Below are positions 1 through 4,963 of a stretch of 5,745 bases of DNA, in pieces. The DNA comes from CAUZEO01 sp963578625. GTDB lineage: Bacteria > Verrucomicrobiota > Kiritimatiellia > SLOV01. Within the stretch, counting starts at the first letter, position 1, and each line of letters begins with the position of its first letter. The stretch spans positions 1-5,745 of the forward strand of contig CAUZEO010000338.1 in assembly GCA_963578625.1 (NCBI GenBank). The letters run 5' to 3'. The translations under genes and the position numbers were made by a program. Under the pieces are notes generated by a model. That model was given only the letters and a program-made list of their open reading frames with translations. It ran no database searches and was not told the DNA's origin.

Positions 1-711
1 TGCCATGTTCCCGATCTTCACGCGGTGGCCAGGGGGGTCAGGAGCCTTCTCAAGCCGGATGGACTTTTGATGTTCGAGGATCCTTACCTGGGGGATATCG
101 TGGAGAAGGTTGCGTATGACCAGATCTATGACGAGCATGCATTCTACTTTTCCGTTTTGTCCGTTCGACATTTGTTTTCGGAACACGACATGGAGGTTGT
201 CGACGTGAAACCACAAAACGTGCACGGCGGCTCGATGCGCTATATAATCGGGCATCGGGGCGCGCACCCGGTGTCGGCCGGCGTAACGGATCAACTGGAA
301 AAGGAACAGGCGCTGGGTCTTGATCAGCCGCATACCTTTGACGCGTTTAGGATAAAGGTGGAGCAATCGCGCGACAGGCTGCTGGAGAAGTTGCAGTGCA
401 TGAGACAAGAGGGCCGAAGGGTGGTGGGGTATGCCGCCACATCCAAGAGTACTACCGTAACGAATTACTGCGGCATTACGCCGGAACTTGTTGAATTCAT
501 CAGCGATACCACTCCCATCAAGCAGGGAAAGTACAGTCCCGGCACCCACATCCCGGTGCGCCCCTACGATGATTTCAAGGCGAACTATCCCGATGTGGCA
601 CTGCTCTTCGGGTGGAATCATGCCCGGGAGATCATGGACAAGGAGCGGGCGTTTCAGGATTCGGGCGGGAAGTGGCTGGTGTATGTGCCTGAAGTGAAGG
701 TGATCCCGTGA
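1..711 (+). CDS. Sugar C-methyltransferase (TcaB9/NovU/EvaC-like), 5'-truncated by window edge
   Basis: SAM-dependent C-methyltransferase expected to methylate a carbon of a nucleotide-linked keto-deoxysugar in the cytoplasm. The frame is open from base 1, so the GTG at 25 is internal; 236 C-terminal residues are visible of a family usually about 400 long. The N-terminal zinc-binding part and the SAM-binding loop lie upstream, outside the window. Codons 127-138 encode Tyr-Asp-Glu-His, matching the Tyr-x-Glu-His catalytic segment of the sugar 3-C-methyltransferase TcaB9, where the His is the proposed base. HGGSMR at 223-240 is a conserved family motif. The C-terminal Rossmann-like domain (Methyltransf_14 type) starts near 421 with GYAATSKSTTVTNYCGI, corresponding to the usual GYGAPAKGNTLLNYCGI, followed by KQGKYSPGTHIPV and FGWNHAREI. 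The gene ends with a GTGA overlap into the aminotransferase. Family assignment is firm; methylated position and substrate are inferred. Confidence 0.9.
   Translation, partial: CHVPDLHAVARGVRSLLKPDGLLMFEDPYLGDIVEKVAYDQIYDEHAFYFSVLSVRHLFSEHDMEVVDVKPQNVHGGSMRYIIGHRGAHPVSAGVTDQLEKEQALGLDQPHTFDAFRIKVEQSRDRLLEKLQCMRQEGRRVVGYAATSKSTTVTNYCGITPELVEFISDTTPIKQGKYSPGTHIPVRPYDDFKANYPDVALLFGWNHAREIMDKERAFQDSGGKWLVYVPEVKVIP
697..700 (+). promoter_or_regulatory. Ribosome binding site supporting the GTG start at 708
   Basis: AAGG lies inside the end of the methyltransferase gene with a 7-nt spacer to the GTG at 708. It favours this non-ATG start, which overlaps the upstream TGA by one GTGA tetranucleotide and implies translational coupling. 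Confidence 0.5.
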
Positions 712-1817
712 TTCTGTGTGGCAATCCGCATGCAGGCTACCTGGCGAGGAAGGCTGAGATCGATGCGGCGGTGCGGCGCGTTTTCGAAAGCGGACGATAC
801 ATTCTTGGAGAGGAGGTCTCCTCCTTCGAACGGGAGTTTGCCGACTATCTCCGGATTCCACACGCGATCGCGCTTGGCAACGGCACCGACGCCCTCTATC
901 TGGCCCTGCGGGCCTGCGGAATTGGCGCGGGTGACGAGGTGATCACGGTATCGCACACCGCCACCGCCACCGCCGCCGCGATCGTTCTTTCCGGCGCAAC
1001 GCCCGTTTTCGTGGACATCGAGCCGCATTATTTCACCCTTGACGCCGAACAGCTTCCCGCGGCGCTCACCACGAAGACCAAGGCGATACTTCCCGTTCAT
1101 CTTTATGGCCAGGCGGCTGACATGAAACCGATTCTCGACTTTGCCCATGAACATGACCTGCGCGTGATTGAGGATTGCGCACAGTCCGCCGGCGGTGAAT
1201 ACGGGGAAGCCAGGCTGTCTACGCTGGGCGACATTGGCTGTTTCAGTTTCTATCCCACGAAGAACCTGGGGGCCTATGGCGACGGTGGCATGGCCGTGAC
1301 CCGCGATAGCGGGCTGGCCGAGCAGTTGCGCTGCCTGAGACAATACGGTTGGGACGAGTCGGGTAGCAGCCGGGAAGCGGGCGTGAATTCCCGCCTGGAC
1401 GAATTGCAGGCGGCGATCCTGCGCATTGGACTCTCCTATCTCGATGTGGACAATGCCCAGCGCGAGGTGCTTGCTTCGCGTTATGACAGGGATCTGGAAA
1501 ACACAGGCCTGTTGCTGCCTGTTCGTCGCCTAACGAGTCGACATGTATTCCACCTGTACGCCGTTCGGCATCTCCGGCGGGATGCGCTACTTGGTCATTT
1601 ACGCGAGCATGGGGTACGCGCGCTTGTTCATTACTCCGTTCCCGTGCATCTCCAGCCCCCTTACACTGGGTACGCCTCGCAGACCGGCACGCTGCCAGAA
1701 ACCGAACGGGTTGCGCGCGAAGTACTTTCGCTGCCAATGTATCCTCAACTGAGCGCCGTGGACCAGGAGCGAGTCATAGACACGATTAAGGCGTTTGGGA
1801 AGGAAAGCCATGATTGA
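708..1817 (+). CDS. DegT/DnrJ/EryC1/StrS family PLP-dependent sugar aminotransferase
   Basis: Transfers an amino group, usually from glutamate, to a keto group of a nucleotide-linked deoxysugar, using pyridoxal phosphate, in the cytoplasm. The 369 residues match the family's usual length. Visible features in order: N-terminal ESGRYILGEEV segment (27-37), GNGTDALYLAL (57-67) in the PLP phosphate/substrate region, PVHLYGQAADM (129-139), EDCAQSAG (155-162) with Asp156 expected to contact the PLP ring nitrogen, and FYPTKNLGAYGDGG (181-194) with Lys185 as the Schiff-base lysine. All key residues are present, so it should be active. It starts with GTG in a 4-nt overlap with the C-methyltransferase. 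The N-terminal style resembles 3-ketosugar aminotransferases such as DesV, FdtB, QdtB and EvaB more than PseC or ArnB types, and the adjacent TcaB9/EvaC-like methyltransferase fits a 3-amino-3-C-methyl sugar. Regiochemistry is inference. Confidence 0.93.
   Translation: MILCGNPHAGYLARKAEIDAAVRRVFESGRYILGEEVSSFEREFADYLRIPHAIALGNGTDALYLALRACGIGAGDEVITVSHTATATAAAIVLSGATPVFVDIEPHYFTLDAEQLPAALTTKTKAILPVHLYGQAADMKPILDFAHEHDLRVIEDCAQSAGGEYGEARLSTLGDIGCFSFYPTKNLGAYGDGGMAVTRDSGLAEQLRCLRQYGWDESGSSREAGVNSRLDELQAAILRIGLSYLDVDNAQREVLASRYDRDLENTGLLLPVRRLTSRHVFHLYAVRHLRRDALLGHLREHGVRALVHYSVPVHLQPPYTGYASQTGTLPETERVAREVLSLPMYPQLSAVDQERVIDTIKAFGKESHD
1798..1806 (+). promoter_or_regulatory. Ribosome binding site in front of the truncated epimerase ORF
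   Basis: The purine-rich run GGAAGGAAA sits inside the 3' end of the aminotransferase gene with a 3-nt gap before the ATG at 1810. It indicates that the start site of the short downstream ORF is an authentic, retained initiation signal even though the gene behind it is broken. Confidence 0.5.
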
Positions 1818-1920
1818 CGGAGTCGCCCTGAAACAGCTTTCTATCCATCCCGACGATGAAGGCCGACTCCCTCCGGATGACACGATGGTTGGGTTCGACG
1901 GGCTCGCCGATTCGACGTAG
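1810..1920 (+). pseudogene. Remnant of a dTDP-4-dehydrorhamnose 3,5-epimerase-like cupin gene (N-terminus only)
   Basis: A 36-codon ORF whose ATG overlaps the aminotransferase stop by 8 nt. Its first 20 residues, MIDGVALKQL...PDDEGRL, closely match the usual opening of short RmlC-like/WxcM-FdtA-like sugar epimerase or isomerase proteins (typically M-I-x-G-V-x-x-K-x-L-x-x-I-P-D-E-R-G-R-L). The expected next block, of the form MEMLR, is missing. The sequence then reads DDTMVGFDG, which could be the following conserved DD-x-x-F segment, and stops at TAG after LADST. The whole beta-barrel with catalytic His and Tyr, roughly 100 or more residues, is absent. No neighbouring frame restores it before the next gene at 1929, so a simple frameshift does not explain it; an internal deletion does. 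The intact enzyme would have changed stereochemistry at C3/C5 or isomerised a 4-keto sugar. A functional small protein is possible but less likely. Confidence 0.65.
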
Positions 1921-1928
1921 TCGGGATC

Positions 1929-2909
1929 ATGAAAGATTTCTGGTCAAATAAGAAAGTATTGATTACGGGTGCAGCAGGATATCTCGCATTCGGTCTGGTT
2001 CAACTTCTCAACGATCGTTCCGCATCGATCGTTCGCCTCATTCGGTCCGGCGTTCCCTTGACGCCACGGCTTGGAAAAGCAGAAGTCTCCGAGGTTCATG
2101 CGGACATTCGCGAGTCATCCATATGGGATGAATTGCTTGAGGGCGTAGATGTCATTTTTCACTTTGCGGCCCAGACCAGCGCAACGGCCGCGGACGCAGA
2201 CCCGGTGGGGGATATGTCGATCAACGTGTTGCCGATGGTATCTCTGCTGGAGGCCTGCAGGAGAGCGAAATCGGTTCCAACCGTTCTTTTCGCCGGTTCA
2301 GCCACCGAGTGCGGTTTGCCCCGTTCGATGCCCGTGGACGAGACCTGGGCAGACGAGCCCGTGACAACGTACGATTTGCACAAATTGATGGCGGAGAACT
2401 ACCTGAAATATTATACCCAACAGGGGGCGGTGCGTGGTGCAACACTCCGGCTGGCGAATGTTTATGGCCCGGGACCGGGCAACAGCAATGCGGATCGCGG
2501 TATACTGAACCTGATGGTACGTCGCGCACTGGGCGGCAATGAATTGACGGTATATGGAACCGGCGACTATCTACGCGACTACGTTTTCGTGGAGGACGTC
2601 GCAAGCGCTTTCGTCGCCGCGGCGGAGAACATCGATGCGGTCAACGGGGGGCACTACCTGGTCGGCAGCGGAAAAGGTCATACGGTGGCTGAAGCCATTC
2701 AACTCGTAGCGGCCCGTGTTGCATCAATGATAGGCGTCGAGGTAGACGTGAAGCATGTCGAGCCGCCCGGAAATCTCTCGCCTGTCGACACACGGAATTT
2801 CGTGGCCTGTACCAGGTTGTTCCAGGATCGCACCGGCTGGCGAGCCAGGGTGTGCTTGAAGGAAGGGATTGATAGAACAATCCGGTTCTACGAGAAAGAA
2901 ATGCGATGA
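1929..2909 (+). CDS. Extended SDR, NAD(P)-dependent sugar epimerase/reductase (first of three)
   Basis: Cytoplasmic Rossmann-fold enzyme acting on a nucleotide sugar, 326 residues, the usual length for extended SDRs. The cofactor loop is GAAGYLA (14-20), a GxxGxxA variant with Ala20 in place of the third glycine. The end of the second beta strand reads LIRS with Arg39 where NAD-specific members carry Asp, which suggests NADPH use and hence possibly a 4-ketoreductase (inference). Other features: HFAAQTS (78-84), AGSATECG (122-129), catalytic Tyr148 and Lys152 in YDLHK, RLANVYGPG, and LRDYVFVEDVASAF. The usual SSxxVYG segment is altered to GSATECG, but the Ser and Thr remain. It lacks the Thr-Asp-Glu of RmlB dehydratases. 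Its ATG lies 8 nt after the epimerase remnant, with only a weak GGGA as ribosome site; no earlier in-frame start follows the TGA at 1878. The gene ends in an ATGA overlap with the next SDR. Confidence 0.88.
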   Translation: MKDFWSNKKVLITGAAGYLAFGLVQLLNDRSASIVRLIRSGVPLTPRLGKAEVSEVHADIRESSIWDELLEGVDVIFHFAAQTSATAADADPVGDMSINVLPMVSLLEACRRAKSVPTVLFAGSATECGLPRSMPVDETWADEPVTTYDLHKLMAENYLKYYTQQGAVRGATLRLANVYGPGPGNSNADRGILNLMVRRALGGNELTVYGTGDYLRDYVFVEDVASAFVAAAENIDAVNGGHYLVGSGKGHTVAEAIQLVAARVASMIGVEVDVKHVEPPGNLSPVDTRNFVACTRLFQDRTGWRARVCLKEGIDRTIRFYEKEMR

Positions 2910-3862
2910 AAGTACTGATTATCGGCGGTGCAGGCTTCCTTGGGTGCAACCTGGTTCGAGAGTACGTGAAGATTCCAGACACGGAAGTGACGGTCATCGA
3001 TTCGCTTGACCCTCGCTTTCTCTCGACCGAAAAAAGCCTGACTGATGTGCGGGATCAGATCGAATTTATTCCGGGAGATCTACGCGACGAACGGCTTTTG
3101 GCGGATCAAGTACAAGGGCAGGATGTCATTTGCAATTGCGCGGCCCAAACATCGCACCCCCTTTCCATCCGCGAACCGTTGCTCGATGTGGATATCAACT
3201 GCGTTGGTAATTTGGAATTGCTGGAAGCGGTGCGGCGTTTCAATCCGGATGCAACCGTCGTTTATCCTTCCAGCAGTACGGTGATCGGGAAGGCTCTGCT
3301 GGAAATTGTGGACGAAGATCACTGGGAGCGCCCCCTGGAGATCTACTCGGCGAACAAAGGGGTTGCTGAAAAATACTACCAAATCTATCACACGCTCCAT
3401 CATCTGAAGACGATCGTGTTGCGGTTCGCGAACCTCTACGGTCCCTATGGGAAGAACTCTTCGGATTTCGGATTTATCAATTATTTCATTGCACAGGCAT
3501 CTCAAGGCAAGACGTTGCAGATATTCGGGAGTGGCGCCCAGATGCGTGATGTGATGTTCGTGGACGATGCGGTCACCGCCATCATGCTGGCCGTCAAACA
3601 ACGGGATTTCCCGGGGAAACCGTATTTTGTCACGAGTAACGAACATCTCAGTGTGCGCGAGATTGCGGAGTCGATTGTCACGGAGTATCCCGCCAGCCGG
3701 ATGGAGATGGTTCCCTGGCCGGAGCAGCGAAAAAAAATCGAAATCGAAGATGTACGTTTCTCCTCCGCCCGCTTCCGCTCGTTGACGGGCTGGAAATCGG
3801 AAGTTTCCTTTGGGGAAGGGTTGAAAAAAACCAGGGCGATCATGGAGGAGCGCACGGAGTGA
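2906..3862 (+). CDS. Extended SDR, NAD-dependent nucleotide-sugar epimerase/dehydratase family (second of three)
   Basis: A 318-residue extended SDR beginning within the ATGA overlap with the previous gene. The cofactor loop GGAGFLG (7-13) is canonical, and Asp32 at the end of the second strand (VIDSLD) indicates NAD rather than NADP, as in epimerases that keep the cofactor bound. NCAAQTSHP (77-85) shares the AAQTS segment with the preceding SDR, suggesting these two are closer to each other than to the third. Catalytic Tyr147 and Lys151 lie in YSANK, with Ser122-Thr125 supplying the hydroxyl residue (PSSSTVIG; the usual VYG is VIG here). RFANLYGPYG and MRDVMFVDDAVTAI are typical of the C-terminal half. 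The long segment after Asp32 (DPRFLSTEKSL) recalls CDP-paratose/tyvelose 2-epimerase-like proteins, but this is weak. There is no Thr-Asp-Glu, so it is not an RmlB-type dehydratase. Substrate unknown. Confidence 0.9.
   Translation: MKVLIIGGAGFLGCNLVREYVKIPDTEVTVIDSLDPRFLSTEKSLTDVRDQIEFIPGDLRDERLLADQVQGQDVICNCAAQTSHPLSIREPLLDVDINCVGNLELLEAVRRFNPDATVVYPSSSTVIGKALLEIVDEDHWERPLEIYSANKGVAEKYYQIYHTLHHLKTIVLRFANLYGPYGKNSSDFGFINYFIAQASQGKTLQIFGSGAQMRDVMFVDDAVTAIMLAVKQRDFPGKPYFVTSNEHLSVREIAESIVTEYPASRMEMVPWPEQRKKIEIEDVRFSSARFRSLTGWKSEVSFGEGLKKTRAIMEERTE
3844..3850 (+). promoter_or_regulatory. Strong Shine-Dalgarno GGAGGAG for the GTG start at 3859
   Basis: GGAGGAG lies within the last codons of the second SDR, 8 nt before the GTG at 3859. 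It is the best ribosome site in the window and fixes the start of the third SDR at the GTGA overlap. Confidence 0.7.
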
Positions 3863-4803
3863 AACTGCTAATAACAGGTGCACTGGGCCATATCGGGTCA
3901 CGGTTGATACATGATTTTCGACCCGGAGAGTTTCGCGAAGTCATATTGCTGGATAATCTCTCAACGCAGCGAATCCCTTCGCTGTTCAATTTGCCGGCCG
4001 GGGTGCCCTTTCGTTTTCTGGAGAAAGACATCCGCACCGCGGATTTCTCACAGCTATTGGGCGACGTCGACATTGTCGTTCATCTGGCGGCACTGACGGA
4101 TGCCGCCAATAGCCTGGACCGGGCCGACGAGATCATGAGTGTTAATCTTGAGGGCACCACGCGTGTGGCCGAGGCTTGCCGTCAGAACGGATGCCGGCTC
4201 TTTTTCCCGTCGACGACCAGCGTTTACGGAGTACAGACGGGTGTGGTCGATGAGACCTGCCGTGAACTCAAACCGCAAAGCCCGTACGCGGAAAGCAAAC
4301 TGGCCGCGGAAACGGCGCTGACAAGAATGATGGGAAATGGTCTGAATGCAGTCATCGGTCGTTTGGGTACGCTCTTCGGTCCGTCGGTAGGCATGCGGTT
4401 TCATACGGCTGTGAATAAATTTATTTGGCAGGCTGCTATGGGCGAACCTCTGACGGTTTGGACGACCGCTTTGGCGCAGAAGCGCCCCTACCTGGCGCTG
4501 GAGGATGCCATAGGTGCCATTCGCTTTGTTCTAACGCACGAGAATCTGGACGGACTCCTTTACAACCTTGTAACGACAAACGCAACCGTTCAGGAAATTT
4601 TGGATGTGATTCGGAATTACATCCCTAACTTTGAGGTTCAATTGACGGATTCTCGAATCATGAACCAACTCTCCTATGAAGTTTGTAGTGATCGTTTAAC
4701 GAAGGGGGGATTCTCTTTCCGCGGGGATTTAGACCGGGGAATCGGAGACACCGTGGCCTGGCTGAATTCCGTTTGCCATGGCAACACGACGAAGAAAGGT
4801 TGA
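3859..4803 (+). CDS. Extended SDR, GalE-like NAD-dependent nucleotide-sugar epimerase (third of three)
   Basis: A 314-residue extended SDR starting at GTG in a GTGA overlap, behind a strong Shine-Dalgarno. The cofactor loop is GALGHIG (7-13), and LLDNLST (30-36) with Asp32 is the NAD-binding second-strand end seen in UDP-glucose 4-epimerases. HLAALTDA (75-82), PSTTSVYGV (117-125) and YAESK with Tyr143/Lys147 give the full catalytic set. Further along are GRLGTLFGPS and KRPYLALEDAIGAIRF, the segment that places the substrate in this family. It is the most GalE-like of the three and the most likely true epimerase. AALTD rather than AAQTS and a diverged C-terminal part separate it from the other two. 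It appears to be the last gene of the operon, as a gene-poor spacer follows. Specific substrate is not readable. Confidence 0.9.
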   Translation: MKLLITGALGHIGSRLIHDFRPGEFREVILLDNLSTQRIPSLFNLPAGVPFRFLEKDIRTADFSQLLGDVDIVVHLAALTDAANSLDRADEIMSVNLEGTTRVAEACRQNGCRLFFPSTTSVYGVQTGVVDETCRELKPQSPYAESKLAAETALTRMMGNGLNAVIGRLGTLFGPSVGMRFHTAVNKFIWQAAMGEPLTVWTTALAQKRPYLALEDAIGAIRFVLTHENLDGLLYNLVTTNATVQEILDVIRNYIPNFEVQLTDSRIMNQLSYEVCSDRLTKGGFSFRGDLDRGIGDTVAWLNSVCHGNTTKKG

Positions 4804-4816
4804 AGGCGCATGATCG

Positions 4817-4848
4817 CAGGAATTTTTTTCGAGCGTAGACGATTCCTG
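4817..4848. repeat. Inverted repeat CAGGAAT / ATTCCTG with an 18-nt loop containing a T run
   Basis: The arms are 4817-4823 and 4842-4848, a perfect 7-bp match. The last T of the left arm begins the T7 run that continues into the loop. It lies 13 nt after the last SDR stop codon. The geometry does not match a classic terminator, because the T run is in the loop rather than after the stem. It may be chance. Confidence 0.4.
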
Positions 4849-4875
4849 GCTCTGTCGGGCATGAGCGGCGCCGAC

Positions 4876-4896
4876 CGGAAGTCTTGGCGACTTCCG
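4876..4896. repeat. Perfect hairpin CGGAAGTC-TTGGC-GACTTCCG
   Basis: An 8-bp perfect stem (4876-4883 with 4889-4896) closes a 5-nt loop. CTACTTTACGG follows, too T-poor for a typical intrinsic terminator, though it could still help end operon transcripts. Its compact palindromic form and spacer location between two unrelated units are also those of a dispersed REP-like intergenic repeat. The fold is seen directly; either role is inference. Confidence 0.55.
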
Positions 4897-4928
4897 CTAC
4901 TTTACGGTTGAAAACGAGTCGGATCGGC

Positions 4929-4947
4929 TTGGCCGGGGTTGGCCGGG
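4929..4947. repeat. Tandem duplication of TTGGCCGGG
   Basis: Two copies, 4929-4937 and 4939-4947, separated by one G (10-nt period). Each contains the palindrome GGCC. It lies just upstream of the pseudopilin start. It may be a small slippage product or a binding site; nothing in the sequence decides. Confidence 0.45.
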
Positions 4948-4963
4948 TGTGCGAGCGTTAGAG

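Larger units (their letters stand above)
4804..4963 (+). other. Intergenic spacer between the sugar operon and the pseudopilin gene
   Basis: This 160-nt spacer holds a T7 run (4823-4829), a wide inverted repeat (4817-4848), a compact hairpin (4876-4896) and a short tandem repeat (4929-4947), listed separately. A 33-codon ORF (ATG 4810, stop 4909-4911) has GAAGG just upstream but no recognisable homology. TTGAAA at 4908-4913 could be a -35 box, but no matching -10 follows at normal spacing, so no promoter is called. No clear intrinsic terminator is seen: the T run has only a 3-bp stem before it, and the good hairpin lacks a T tract. Confidence 0.6.

Noticed and set aside
654..1343. A 229-codon open frame on the - strand opposite the aminotransferase
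   Set aside because: Its glycine run and low-complexity composition mirror the codon pattern of the + strand aminotransferase; it is a shadow frame.
1861..1928. A frameshift that would restore the epimerase downstream of GRL
   Set aside because: The other frames give no epimerase motifs and the next gene starts at 1929, leaving no room for the catalytic barrel. Deletion is the simpler explanation.
3080..3901. A 273-codon open frame on the - strand opposite the second SDR
   Set aside because: The + strand frame has full SDR motifs. The - strand product has no recognisable motif and crosses the junction between two coupled genes.
1929..4803. One of the three SDRs being the missing NDP-glucose 4,6-dehydratase
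   Set aside because: None has the Thr-Asp-Glu active-site signature of RmlB-type dehydratases; the corresponding segments read GSATECG, SSSTVIG and STTSVYG.
4823..4829. The T7 run as the tail of an intrinsic terminator for the sugar operon
   Set aside because: Only a 3-bp stem (GCG/CGC around 4806-4817) precedes it, too weak for a terminator.
4858..4884. Peptide LSGMSGADRKS in the small spacer ORF looks like a P-loop (SGAGKS)
   Set aside because: The essential Gly-Lys pair is not in place and the region overlaps a palindrome. No kinase or ATPase follows, so it is most likely chance.
4901..4940. A sigma-70-type promoter for the pseudopilin gene using TTGAAA at 4908
   Set aside because: The bases 16-18 nt downstream are GC-rich (GGCCGG) and give no -10 box.
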